Assembly (NCBI RefSeq): GCF_038443385.1
Contig: NZ_CP151726.1
Location: 1,612,001 to 1,676,000 of the forward strand
Reading direction: 5' to 3'
Length of the DNA: 64,000 nucleotides
DNA from: Stieleria varia
GTDB taxonomy: Bacteria; Planctomycetota; Planctomycetia; Pirellulales; Pirellulaceae
Shown: one piece after another, positions 17,489-26,180 of the stretch
Position numbering within the stretch: the stretch's first letter is position 1
Layout of the letters: every line of letters begins with the position of its first letter
The notes under the pieces: model-generated
What the model saw: only the letters and a program-made list of their open reading frames with translations
The model's database searches: none
What the model was told of the DNA's origin: nothing
Made by a program: the position numbers and the translations under genes

Positions 17489-18699
17489 GCGAAACTCTCC
17501 ATGATAAATGTTCTGTAAAAGCGTCGAGCTAATTCTACTTGATCCAGTTCGACGAATTCGACATCCGCGTGGGCTTGGTCAATGTTCCCTGGCCCAAAGA
17601 TAATCCCCGGCACTCCGGCTCTCGACAATTTGGTGGCATCGCAGCCGAATGGTACGCCGGTACTCTCGCATGAAATCCCGACGCTTTGGGCCACTTGTTT
17701 GGCGGAGACGACAACAGGTTCGTCCTCTCGCGTTTCCATCGCATCGTCGGACAAAATCGGTGGTTGAACTTGGCACTCAATCCCGGGGATTTTACTCACC
17801 AGATTGCGGTAGTGCTCGAACACCTTTGACGCAGATTCATCCGGCAACAACCGACGATCCAGTGAAATTTGACACCGATCGGGAACGAAATTGATCTGAG
17901 AACCTCCCTCGATCATACTGATGCAAAGCGTCGGTGGGCCAACGAGCGAATGCCTCCGCTGCTGGAGTTTCAGTGAATCCGCTTGCAGGGCAGCGATGAC
18001 CTGCATCATGTCCGTGATCGCGTTCCGACCTAGCTCAGGTTTAGAACTGTGTGCGGATTTTCCTGTCGTGATGATTCGCCATCGCAAGACTCCCTTGTTT
18101 GCGGTGACGATCCGACAGTCCGTTGGCTCCGCGACAACGGCGACGGTGCGCGTTTCGACTTTCTTGATGCGTGCAATTCCGGGCGGCGTAACGCCAGAGG
18201 TCGTCTCGGAGGACAGTCTATCGATCAGCGACGACACGCCGCGAAACAAGTGTTCTTCGTCAACGACTGCGGCCAGCCAAACATCGCATGGCGGTGTGAT
18301 TTTCGAAAGGTGAACATCGCGGATCGCGTGCATCATTGCCGCCAAGCCAGCTTTGACGTCGCACGATCCTCGACCGAACAAAATCCCACGACTGATGACG
18401 GGTTCGAAGGGAGGGATCGTCATCGAACCAACCCCGACCGTATCCATGTGTGCTTCCAAAACAATCCTACGGCTGCTGTCTCTCCCGGGCAGCTTGACGT
18501 AAACATTGGGCCGATTCGGCAACACATCCCACAACTCGCACTCAAGTCCTACAGCACGGAAAAAAGAAACGACATACCGTGCGACGTCGACTTCACCGGG
18601 TCCGCCCCACTCGGGGTTGACGCTGTTGATCGCGACCAATTCAGCGAGCGTCTGTGTTAGCTCAGACAGGTTTCGTTCAGGCAAGGTTAGCTCAGACAA
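17485..18699 (-). CDS. M20-family metallopeptidase/deacylase (ArgE/DapE type)
   Basis: 404-residue zinc hydrolase of the M20 family. Metal-site motifs are LEAHMDTVGVG (His-x-Asp), RGSCDVKAGLAAMM (bridging Asp), and VDEEHLFRG (catalytic Glu with metal Glu). The middle segment with HSSKPELGRNAITDM is the dimerisation domain, including its conserved His, and INFVPDRCQISLDRR is the usual strand entering it. GVPFGCDATKL and FGPGNIDQAHADVEFV complete the C-terminal metal site. Such enzymes remove acyl groups from amino acids or cut dipeptides. It is the first gene of the operon; its stop overlaps the amidohydrolase start. Confidence 0.9.
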   Translation of the reverse strand: MSELTLPERNLSELTQTLAELVAINSVNPEWGGPGEVDVARYVVSFFRAVGLECELWDVLPNRPNVYVKLPGRDSSRRIVLEAHMDTVGVGSMTIPPFEPVISRGILFGRGSCDVKAGLAAMMHAIRDVHLSKITPPCDVWLAAVVDEEHLFRGVSSLIDRLSSETTSGVTPPGIARIKKVETRTVAVVAEPTDCRIVTANKGVLRWRIITTGKSAHSSKPELGRNAITDMMQVIAALQADSLKLQQRRHSLVGPPTLCISMIEGGSQINFVPDRCQISLDRRLLPDESASKVFEHYRNLVSKIPGIECQVQPPILSDDAMETREDEPVVVSAKQVAQSVGISCESTGVPFGCDATKLSRAGVPGIIFGPGNIDQAHADVEFVELDQVELARRFYRTFIMESFA

Positions 18700-18759
18700 G
18701 AAAGTGTCACTGTGGGGGATGTTGCTATCGGCGTTTCTGTATTGCTAAGCGATCGCACC

Positions 18760-18941
18760 TAGCCCGGATATTGCATCAGCCGGAGTGCGCTAGCACCCGG
18801 TTCTCGTGTTTCGCCGAGTGATGCGGACACTATCGCGTTCCCGCTCATGCATCAATCTGTAACGTTCTGCTTTCAACGCAAGCCAAGTCGATACTACCAC
18901 ATGCGTTGCAGTGACAGGCATCCCATGCAATATCCGGGCTA
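18760..18941. repeat. 180-bp dispersed element, copy 2 (perfect inverted ends)
   Basis: The best preserved of three copies. It starts TAGCCCGGATATTGCAT and ends with the exact inverted complement ATGCAATATCCGGGCTA. The interior shares with copies 1 and 3 the blocks CATCAATCTGTAACGTTC (variants) and TTGCGTTGAA-type sequence. It carries no coding capacity and lies in the gap between the M20 operon and the sodium symporter. The rest of that gap (18700-18759 and 18942-19133) holds nothing recognisable. Confidence 0.85.
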
Positions 18942-19133
18942 CCGCCAGAATCGCGAGTTGAGCTCTGATTTCAGTACGACGCGCACGCGAGTGATTCACG
19001 GAATTTCATTCACTCGCTTGCGCTTCGTGCTGATATTGGCATCGTTTCCAATCAAGAGCAATTCACGGTCGCAGCACTAGTGTATCATTCAGCGATCAGC
19101 TGCGCAGCAGAGTACGCCCCACTCGCCTCAACG

Positions 19134-20669
19134 ATGATTCGCATGCATCCGCTCGACCTACTTGTGATTGCGATCTACCTGATCGTGATCCTCAGTTTGG
19201 GATTCGTTTTTGGACGAAACCAGTCTCGTAGCGAGTTTTTTGTTGCCAGCAGATCGATGAATTGGCTGACGGTGGGTCTAAGTGTCATGGCGACCCTTTT
19301 TTCATCCAATAGTTTTGTCTTTTATCCCGCAGCAGCGATGGGAGACAGTCTTCGTATCGGCTTGTCCCTGGTCGCATTTGCGTTGATGACACCGATCGTG
19401 ATGTTCGTTTTCGTGCCGGTCTACGCGAGATTAAAAGTCGAAACCGCATACGAGTACTTGGAGTTGCGTTTTCAAGTGTCTGTGCGTGCTCTTGCTGCAG
19501 GACTGTTTGTGTTGCTCCGCATCGGCTGGATGGCGTCGGCGACCTACGCGGCATCGCTCGTCGTTTCGGAAGTCGCTGGGGTCCCACAAACCGTTGTGAT
19601 CGTTGGCCTTGGAGTGATCGCAATCGGTTACACGATGGTCGGCGGCCTGAGAGCCGTGATGTGGACGGACGTGATTCAGTTTTTTGTGTTCGCGCTGACC
19701 ATTCTGGCAACCTTCGGTCTGATCTTATCTAAAACCGATACGGGGATCGGCGGTGTCCTGTCGACATACTTTGATGGTCGCAGCGGCATGGTGGTCGACT
19801 TTGAATTGTCGTTGACGCTACAGTACGGAAGCTGGGCGATTCTGATCGGCGTTTTCCTGGAAGGCTTGTCCGCATTCGGAGTCGATCAAGTCGCAGTGCA
19901 GAGGTATCTCTCCGCAAAATCGATCAGGACTTCTCAGGTAGGAGCGATGTTGAATTTGATCGGAATGTGGGTGGTGGTGCCCGCCTTGTTGATGATCGGA
20001 GTCGCTCTGTACTCGTACTATTCGCAGCATCCAGACGAGCTCGCACCTGCAAGACAGATTGTTCAGACGCTGCCTGAAATCATTGCCGACAATCCCAAGA
20101 TTGCCGATCATGCGATGCCGAACTTTGTCCGCGTCCATTTCCCCGCGGGCATGGCTGGATTGTTCTTGGCGGCGTTGATGGCAGCGATCATGTCGAGCAT
20201 CGATTCCGGGGTTCACTCTGTGACGACCGTGCTGGTGGTCGACTTTCGTGATCGTCTCTTTCCAGACCTACGTCCAGACAGCGCACGAGGCGAGTTGCGA
20301 ATGATTCGAGTCATGGTGTTGCTGATCGGTGTTCTGTCGATCGGGCTGGCTTGCATGGTGGGGCCGATGGGCAATGTGTTCGACATCGGAAAGAAGCTGA
20401 CGGCAGCTTTTGGAGGGCCGTTGCTGGCGATCTTTGTTCTGGCACTCTTTACGAAGCGAACCTCCGCGATCGGAGTGCTGGTTGGCGCGGTCAGCGCAAC
20501 GGCGGTCACGCTGGTCCTGATGTACACCCAAACTTGGTTCTCCGTTTGGTATTGGCCCATCGGCTTTGGAATGTCGCTCACGCTCGGATACGTCATCAGC
20601 TTGATGCGTCCCTCACCCGCCACAGAATTTACCTTCAACCGCATCATGCAAAAAGTCGTGCCCGATTGA
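19134..20669 (+). CDS. Sodium:solute symporter (SSS family)
   Basis: Integral membrane Na+-coupled transporter of about 511 residues. I start it at the ATG at 19134; an in-frame ATG at 19143 is equally possible, and the frame is open further upstream from 19080. About 13 hydrophobic helices are visible, beginning LDLLVIAIYLIVILSLGFVFG. Family landmarks are FFVASRSMNWLTVGLSVMAT in the first repeat, GGLRAVMWTDVIQFFVF and DQVAVQRYLSAK. The conserved segment around AALMAAIMSSIDSGVHSVTTVLVVDF includes the residues that form the second sodium site. The substrate (sugar, amino acid or acid) is not evident. It stands alone between repeat sequence and gdhA. Confidence 0.88.
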   Translation: MIRMHPLDLLVIAIYLIVILSLGFVFGRNQSRSEFFVASRSMNWLTVGLSVMATLFSSNSFVFYPAAAMGDSLRIGLSLVAFALMTPIVMFVFVPVYARLKVETAYEYLELRFQVSVRALAAGLFVLLRIGWMASATYAASLVVSEVAGVPQTVVIVGLGVIAIGYTMVGGLRAVMWTDVIQFFVFALTILATFGLILSKTDTGIGGVLSTYFDGRSGMVVDFELSLTLQYGSWAILIGVFLEGLSAFGVDQVAVQRYLSAKSIRTSQVGAMLNLIGMWVVVPALLMIGVALYSYYSQHPDELAPARQIVQTLPEIIADNPKIADHAMPNFVRVHFPAGMAGLFLAALMAAIMSSIDSGVHSVTTVLVVDFRDRLFPDLRPDSARGELRMIRVMVLLIGVLSIGLACMVGPMGNVFDIGKKLTAAFGGPLLAIFVLALFTKRTSAIGVLVGAVSATAVTLVLMYTQTWFSVWYWPIGFGMSLTLGYVISLMRPSPATEFTFNRIMQKVVPD

Positions 20670-20769
20670 GTGCCTCGCAGTCGATCTCTTCTTTCTCGCG
20701 ACACAGTGAACATCGTTTGGACTAGGATTTTGACTGTGGGAATGAACCTCCATTGCTTAGGAAACTGGA

Positions 20770-22023
20770 ATGCTAGACGAGAGCCGATTCTATTTTCACC
20801 ATGCCGCCAATCAACTTGGGCTGTCCGAACGCGTCCGCGACATCCTGCTGGCGCCTCTGAGAATCGTTAAGGTTGAACTGATCACCGAGTCTGATGAAGG
20901 TAAGTTGATCAAGCACTGCGGGTATCGCGTTCAGCACAATCGCGTGCGTGGTCCCATGAAAGGTGGCTTGAGATACCATCCGACGGTGGACGAAGACGAG
21001 GCGACCGCACTTGCCAACTTGATGACATGGAAAACCGCGGTCGTCGATGTTCCCTACGGCGGTGCCAAGGGGGGCATCAATTGTGACCCTAAGCTGCTGA
21101 GCGAACGTGAACTTAACGAAATCACTCGCACATTCGTCGGGCAAATCAAAGAAGTCATCGGGCCGACCATCGATATCCCCGCACCCGACGTGAATACCAA
21201 TGCAAAGATCATGGGCTGGATCATGGACGAATACTCCAAGTACCAAGGCTTCTCACCGGGTGTCGTCACCGGCAAGCCGTTGCACTTGTTCGGCTCCGAA
21301 GGACGTGAGGAAGCGACCGGGCGCGGCGTCATGATCGTTTTGGAAGAAGTGCTGAAATCTCAGAATCGCTCGATGAAAGATGTTACCGTCGCATTCCAAG
21401 GTTTCGGCAACGTGGGAAGTTTCGCAGCCCTGCTGATGGCAGAACAAGGAGCCAAGGTCGTCGCCGTTGGCGATCATGCGGGCGGAGTCTCGAATGCGGA
21501 CGGACTCGACATTGTGAAACTGATCCAGTGGACGACCGAACATCGCACGGTTGCGGGTTTCCCCGGCGGAGATGCATTCGAAAGCCCAGAGGTGCTGACA
21601 TGGGATGCGGACGTGCTGGTCCCTGCCGCGCTGGGCAACGTGCTGACGAAAGACAATGCGGCGGATGTTCGAGCGGGGATCATCGTCGAAGCCGCCAATG
21701 CACCGACCACACCGCAAGCCGATGAGATTTTCCGAAGGCGCGGTATCCTCGTCGTTCCTGATATCCTGGCCAATGCCGGCGGCGTGACCGTCAGCTATTT
21801 TGAGTGGGCTCAGAACATACAGCAGTTCCGCTGGGAGTTGGATCGAATACGAAACGAGTTATCCAACCACATGCGCAAGGCCTACGCGAGCGTCTCGGAG
21901 GTCGCGCAATCACGCGGTGTGGACCTTCGCACCGCAGCGTTCATCTTGGCCATCCAACGTGTCGGCAAAGCCGCACTCGCCAGACGCCCCTACGCGGAAG
22001 CAAGCGATCTGCCACAGCAATAG
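20770..22023 (+). CDS. gdhA: Glutamate dehydrogenase (Glu/Leu/Phe/Val family)
   Basis: Cytosolic enzyme interconverting glutamate and 2-oxoglutarate plus ammonia. 417 residues is the normal length of the short hexameric type. Substrate-site lysines lie in GPMKGGLRYHP and VDVPYGGAKGGI, the latter with the catalytic-lysine block. PAPDVNTNAKIMGWIMDEYSK is the conserved linker, with the catalytic Asp. Rossmann motif: FQGFGNVGSFAA, followed by a GD acidic pocket that does not decide between NAD and NADP. The conserved NAGGVTVSYFEW and C-terminal helices are intact. Start ATG at 20770 with GGAAAC upstream as a weak ribosome site. Confidence 0.95.
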   Translation: MLDESRFYFHHAANQLGLSERVRDILLAPLRIVKVELITESDEGKLIKHCGYRVQHNRVRGPMKGGLRYHPTVDEDEATALANLMTWKTAVVDVPYGGAKGGINCDPKLLSERELNEITRTFVGQIKEVIGPTIDIPAPDVNTNAKIMGWIMDEYSKYQGFSPGVVTGKPLHLFGSEGREEATGRGVMIVLEEVLKSQNRSMKDVTVAFQGFGNVGSFAALLMAEQGAKVVAVGDHAGGVSNADGLDIVKLIQWTTEHRTVAGFPGGDAFESPEVLTWDADVLVPAALGNVLTKDNAADVRAGIIVEAANAPTTPQADEIFRRRGILVVPDILANAGGVTVSYFEWAQNIQQFRWELDRIRNELSNHMRKAYASVSEVAQSRGVDLRTAAFILAIQRVGKAALARRPYAEASDLPQQ

Positions 22024-22187
22024 AGTCGGTTGCGTCGGATCAGTTCGAGCTTGCTAAAGCAATCGTAGGTCATGCTGTGCATGACGAAATCAAGTGCGTC
22101 GATCTTCACGCTGGCCATCTGCATTGGGTCAAAACTCCCGCTGACGTCCGGTGCGGCGGCGTTTCATTGGACGGATGAAAAAACTCA

Positions 22188-22400
22188 GGGGACACAGCAC
22201 TTTAAAAAAAACTCAGGGGACACAGCACTTTATCGAGAAGGAAACTCAGGGGACACAGCACTTTATCGAGGGTTGACGGTTCCACCTCAGGTGATAGAAA
22301 GAACAGCCTCATCAGGAAACTCAGGGGACACAGCACTTTATCGAGGGTTGACGGTTCCACCTCAGGTGATAGAAAGAACAGCCTCATCTGATTCTCATCG
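22188..22400. repeat. Iterated left-end repeats of the RAYT element
   Basis: Four copies of GGGGACACAGCACTTT in the same orientation. The last two sit in a perfect or near-perfect 75-bp tandem unit (22243-22317 and 22318-22392) that also contains ATCGAGGGTTGACGGTTCC. The first copies are spaced by only 28 and 33 bp and look like truncated units. Confidence 0.9.
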
Positions 22401-22417
22401 CTTTGGGGGCACACACC

Positions 22418-23476
22418 ATGGCAAGACTCGCTCGCGCGGAGGTCTTCGATCCCAACGAAGTCGCCTTCGCACACGTGATCGCTCGCACCGTCAGACGGTG
22501 CTTTTTGTTCGGAGACGATCCCGTCTCGGGGAAAAACTTCGACCATCGCAAGATCTGGATTGAACAATACCTTCAGCATTTCGCTGCATGCTTTGGGATC
22601 GACCTGATCTGTTTCGCGATTCTTTCAAATCATTACCACCTCATCCTCAGATCGCGTCCGGACGTGGTCAAGAACTGGGATGACACGGAAGTCGCCCGGC
22701 GATGGTTGATGCTGTGCCCCCATCGCAAAGATGCCGAGGGCAATCCTTGTGAACCCTCCAGGCCTGAGCTCGACGCCATTCGCAATTGCCCGCTCAAACT
22801 CGCTGATACCCGCTCCCGATTGAGCAATATCTCGTGGTGGATGCGTTTACTGAACCAACGGGTTGCTCAACGGGCCAACGCCGAAGACGAAGAAAAGGGG
22901 CGGTTCTTCCAGGATCGATACAAAGCCGTTCGACTGATCGATGAATCCGCGGTGCTGGCCTGCGCGGCTTACGTGGACCTCAACCCGATCCGCGCCGCGA
23001 TGGCCGAGACGATCGAGCAAAGCGACCACACATCGGCACAACGTCGCATCGAAACACACACGCAACAACCTGCCGAAAGCCACAGCGACGGACTGCGGCA
23101 TGACGATTCGTTTCTCTCACCTGTGGAGATCGACGAAGCGGAAGACGAGGTTGGTCCTGTGCCAAGTCAATCCGGCAAACGCTGCAGCGACAAGGGATTC
23201 CTGTGGTTCTCGCTTGAGCGATACCTTGAACTGCTGGACTGGACGGCTCGCGAAATCGCAGATGGCAAACGCGGCCAGACACCGCAGCATCTCGCCCCCA
23301 TCCTTCAGCGACTCGGTTTGGAGTCTTCTGTCTGGTGCGAGTTGGTCGCGGACTTTGGCAAACTCTTCAAAACGGTGGCGGGCAGTCCGTGTACGGTGGA
23401 CGAGTATCGCAGTTGCCAAACCAAACGTCGCTTCCGTCTGCCCCGCCGCATCCGCGATCTGATCCCTTCGGACTAA
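22418..23476 (+). CDS. REP-associated tyrosine transposase (Y1/HUH type)
   Basis: Single-strand DNA transposase of the IS200-like RAYT group, 352 residues from the ATG at 22418. The HUH motif is in ILSNHYHLILRS (about residues 70-81). FFQDRYKAVRLIDESAVLACAAYVDLNPIRAAM is the usual RAYT block with the YxxLNPxRA end. It is longer than the common 150-250 residues because of a C-terminal extension (about 215-352) ending RFRLPRRIRDLIPSD. A proper AUG follows the conserved TTTGGGGGCACACACC leader, which is also present in both deletion derivatives. RAYT enzymes cut and join REP-like hairpins, here probably the GGGGACACAGCACTTT repeats around it. Confidence 0.9.
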   Translation: MARLARAEVFDPNEVAFAHVIARTVRRCFLFGDDPVSGKNFDHRKIWIEQYLQHFAACFGIDLICFAILSNHYHLILRSRPDVVKNWDDTEVARRWLMLCPHRKDAEGNPCEPSRPELDAIRNCPLKLADTRSRLSNISWWMRLLNQRVAQRANAEDEEKGRFFQDRYKAVRLIDESAVLACAAYVDLNPIRAAMAETIEQSDHTSAQRRIETHTQQPAESHSDGLRHDDSFLSPVEIDEAEDEVGPVPSQSGKRCSDKGFLWFSLERYLELLDWTAREIADGKRGQTPQHLAPILQRLGLESSVWCELVADFGKLFKTVAGSPCTVDEYRSCQTKRRFRLPRRIRDLIPSD

Positions 23477-23570
23477 AAGCTTCCCGCGATCAGCCCCTTT
23501 TCTAAGTCGCTCTCTACAGCGACGCCGCTAGCGTTCTGGACATCAGTTGCCCCATTCGCCCAAAACCTCT

Positions 23571-23751
23571 CGCCCGGATATTGCATGGGATGTCTGCTAC
23601 TACGACGCAAGTGGTAGGGGTGATTTGGCTTGCGTTGAAGTGAGGGCGTTACCGTTTGATACATCAGTTGGAACGCGATAGCGTCCGGTTCACCCGGCAA
23701 AACAGGAGAACCGGGTGCAAACGCACTCCAGCTGATGCAATATCTGGGCTA
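23571..23751. repeat. 180-bp dispersed element, copy 3, nested in RAYT element
   Basis: Inverted relative to copies 1 and 2. It starts GCCCGGATATTGCATGGGAT and ends CTGATGCAATATCTGGGCTA. Comparison with the RAYT derivative at 36.6 kb shows that this derivative lacks the block: there AAGCCTCTAGGGAAAGCATCCC reads through where the copy sits here. The element therefore inserted into the RAYT element after the two lineages separated, or was lost from the other. Confidence 0.85.
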
Positions 23752-23848
23752 GCGAAAACCTCCCATCACGTCGATCAAGGCCAACGAAGCCCCGCCCGAG
23801 ACCGCTCATTGTCCCAAACACCTCGGGAGCCAAACGGAACCACCCCAG

Positions 23849-24036
23849 CAAAGTGCTCTGTCCCCATCACTCACCATCACTCCCATCCTGTCCCCATCAC
23901 TCCCATCGTGTCCCCATCACTCCCATCGCTCCCATCCCCCAGCAAAGTGCTCTGTCCCCATCACTCCGTCCCCTCCGTCCAGCAAAGTGCTCTGTCCCCA
24001 TCACTCCGTCCCCCCCCAGCAAAGTGCTCTGTCCCC
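23849..24036. repeat. Iterated right-end repeats of the RAYT element
   Basis: Four direct copies of CAAAGTGCTCTGTCCCC (23849, 23943, 23983, 24020), each followed by CATCACTC, with shorter CCCATCACTC iterations between and after them to about 24090. This low-complexity stretch gives a meaningless proline/histidine/serine-rich reading frame that joins the real gene downstream. From 24090 to 24332 I see no feature except the start region of the next gene. Confidence 0.88.
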
Positions 24037-24332
24037 ATCACTCCCCCCATCACTCCCCCCATCACTCCGCCATCACTCCGTCCCCCATGTCAACACTGGC
24101 AAAATTGCGTGAGGAATCCCGCTCGACCGCATTCATTACCCCGATTGGAAGCAGCGTGGACGCCGGTTGGCCCATCCCCGACTTCCGCGCGTGGACAGCA
24201 ACGCGCCAGCGCCTCGATCGCTCACCCTTAGTAGAATGGAACGAAATGCCCGAAAAACGCATCCAACTTCGAACCCAGCGCAAGGTTTGGCGAGTGCAGC
24301 AAATACAAGCAAGCAAGCGAGGTTGGAGCATC

Positions 24333-26180
24333 ATGAATCGAAATATCCAAACACGGATCGTACTTGCTCTCATCTGCTGGTTTAGTTGGATGAGCGTTGC
24401 GAAGAAATGCCGGGCGGATCTCTACACGGCCGCCGCGGCGTCGTTGGAATGGAAGGTGGACTCGGCCGACGAAGTGTATTTAGCCGAGATCGTTGAAGAT
24501 GCCGACGCCAAACACGGATTACGCTTCCAGCCACTCGAAGCGTTGATGTCAAATCGCGAACTGAATATTTTTCCACACGCGACTGTCCATCAGTGTCGAT
24601 TGGGCGGGTGCCTGGATTCACGCAGTCAATTTGCGGTAGCAGGCAGCCGCTGGTTGATCTTCGTTCGAGGTGAGGGTGAGCAGATTCGAGTTTCAAACGC
24701 AATCTCGCTCACCCACCCGACCGCTGACTGGACGTATGCTGCCATTTCGGGGTTCGGCAAAGGCGACGAACGTGTTTTAACCAAATCCGAAGAGATCATA
24801 GACCGAGTCAAACAGCGTATTGCAGTCGACCGACCGCTGCCGATGGATTGCGACCCGGACTTGACGGATCACCTGTACGGCAAGCGGTTGTCCGAGATAC
24901 CTTTGGGTGCATGGATGGGCGGCAAGCTACTGCATGTGGACATCATGCGTTGGGATGATCCGAATGAATTCGGATTCGACCATGACACTTTGGTTAGTCC
25001 GCTGCTCGTACCGATCGACGTGCCCCAGGGCGAAGCCAGCGGACAACGTAGCGTCGCCGATGTACATGAAACCGAACTGATTTTTCTCAATGGTTCCAGC
25101 AGCGAGTTCTTCCGTCATGGCCAACCCGAACAGAACAAGTCATCGCTTATCGGAACATGGCAGTGCGAACTTCTGGATCGCGTGCTAACGATTACGTTCC
25201 ACCATCGACTGACATGCCTCTACTCGATGGAAATAAAAGATCAGGCAGATAGCGATTATCTAGCTTCCAACGGCGGCACAGTCTTCGGAGCGGGAACCTG
25301 GACCGTCGACGGTGGCTTCTTGAACTTGAGAAAGAATCGGCGAGTCGAAGGAAGATGGCACCGTGGTCGAAGCTGGATGCGACATGGCGAAGATGACCTA
25401 CCACGTGGCCGGATTGTCAGTAAATCGGATACGGAGTTTCAGCTCGCCGACGGGACCAAATTTGTTCGCCACAACGAGCCGGTTACGGCTTACGGTCATC
25501 CTCATGAGCACCCCTGGTACCTCATTTCCGAGGGCTGGGGACTGCACCGAGTCAGCCCAACGGTAGAAATCACATTTACGATGGCGGGGCAACCGGAACC
25601 AAAACCATTGAACGATTTGGTGCTAATGTGGCGCCAGCGAGGCAGTCCACCCATTCAAGGCCCACCTCGACCGGAGAGGCCTCGTACCGTGCGCACCCTG
25701 CTTGGCGATCAAGGCTTTGAACCGAGGATCACCGTGCTTCGAGCTGGCGACACGTTCGAAATTGAAGCGACCGGTTCGCGACCGATCATCGACCACAACA
25801 TTAACTTGGCGTGGTTCAACAACAGCCAACGAGGTTTCGATCCTAGCCTTGAACCTCCACTAATTTATCAAGAAACGGTCGCTCGCGGTGAACCCGGGCT
25901 CATGCATATCGAGTGCAATATTCACGATGACGAACATGGTTACGTCGCGGTAACGGAACATGGCAACATCGCAGTGACCAATAACGAAGGGTATGCGAGA
26001 CTAACCGATTGGCCGATCGGCCGACAAAGACTTGTGCTTACCCATCCCGACTATCACTTTCGCGATGCAGAGGTGTGGGCAGACGGTGAAAAGCTGGAAA
26101 AGAAAGGTGCCGCATTATTCCTTGAGATTCGCGACGCAAACATCGAACTGCGCATTACTGGAGTAAAGCGAAATGAGTAA
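24333..26180 (+). CDS. Secreted protein of unknown function
   Basis: 615 residues from the ATG at 24333, preceded by GGTTGGAG. The frame is open far upstream, but that part is repeat sequence. The N-terminus is a signal peptide (about 1-28: RIVLALICWFSWMSVAKKCRA). The mature start, YTAAAASLEWKVDSADEVYLAEIV, recalls planctomycete proteins that begin with a CHRD-like or META-like strand. Around 265-355 the sequence LIGTWQCELLDRVLTITFHHR ... GTWTVDGGFLNLRKN reads like a lipocalin-type lack-of-fit domain. Around 445-530 (VEITFTMAGQ, VLRAGDTFEIEATGSRPIIDHN, GEPGLMHIECNIHDDEHGYVAVTEH) it resembles a cupredoxin-like/carboxypeptidase-regulatory fold as found in methanol dehydrogenase-type plastocyanin domains. 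The function is unknown. It overlaps the next gene by 8 bp. Confidence 0.72.
   Translation: MNRNIQTRIVLALICWFSWMSVAKKCRADLYTAAAASLEWKVDSADEVYLAEIVEDADAKHGLRFQPLEALMSNRELNIFPHATVHQCRLGGCLDSRSQFAVAGSRWLIFVRGEGEQIRVSNAISLTHPTADWTYAAISGFGKGDERVLTKSEEIIDRVKQRIAVDRPLPMDCDPDLTDHLYGKRLSEIPLGAWMGGKLLHVDIMRWDDPNEFGFDHDTLVSPLLVPIDVPQGEASGQRSVADVHETELIFLNGSSSEFFRHGQPEQNKSSLIGTWQCELLDRVLTITFHHRLTCLYSMEIKDQADSDYLASNGGTVFGAGTWTVDGGFLNLRKNRRVEGRWHRGRSWMRHGEDDLPRGRIVSKSDTEFQLADGTKFVRHNEPVTAYGHPHEHPWYLISEGWGLHRVSPTVEITFTMAGQPEPKPLNDLVLMWRQRGSPPIQGPPRPERPRTVRTLLGDQGFEPRITVLRAGDTFEIEATGSRPIIDHNINLAWFNNSQRGFDPSLEPPLIYQETVARGEPGLMHIECNIHDDEHGYVAVTEHGNIAVTNNEGYARLTDWPIGRQRLVLTHPDYHFRDAEVWADGEKLEKKGAALFLEIRDANIELRITGVKRNE

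Larger units (their letters stand above)
22188..24036 (+). mobile_element. RAYT element with iterated REP-like ends
   Basis: A REP-associated tyrosine transposase gene flanked on the left by GGGGACACAGCACTTT repeats and on the right by CAAAGTGCTCTGTCCCC repeats, which are inverted complements of each other apart from one base. The left block has four copies (22188, 22216, 22249, 22324) and the right block four (23849, 23943, 23983, 24020). The right part also contains a nested 180-bp element (23571-23751). Two deletion derivatives of this element are at 27061 and 36589. Confidence 0.85.

Noticed and set aside
22188..22400. CRISPR-like repeat array at the left end of RAYT
   Set aside because: Repeats are unevenly spaced, the 75-bp units are identical including their spacers, and no cas gene is near; they are iterated element ends.
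23656..24332. Proline/histidine/serine-rich reading frames
   Set aside because: They are translations of the iterated CAAAGTGCTCTGTCCCC and CCCATCACTC repeats; the real gene starts at 24333.
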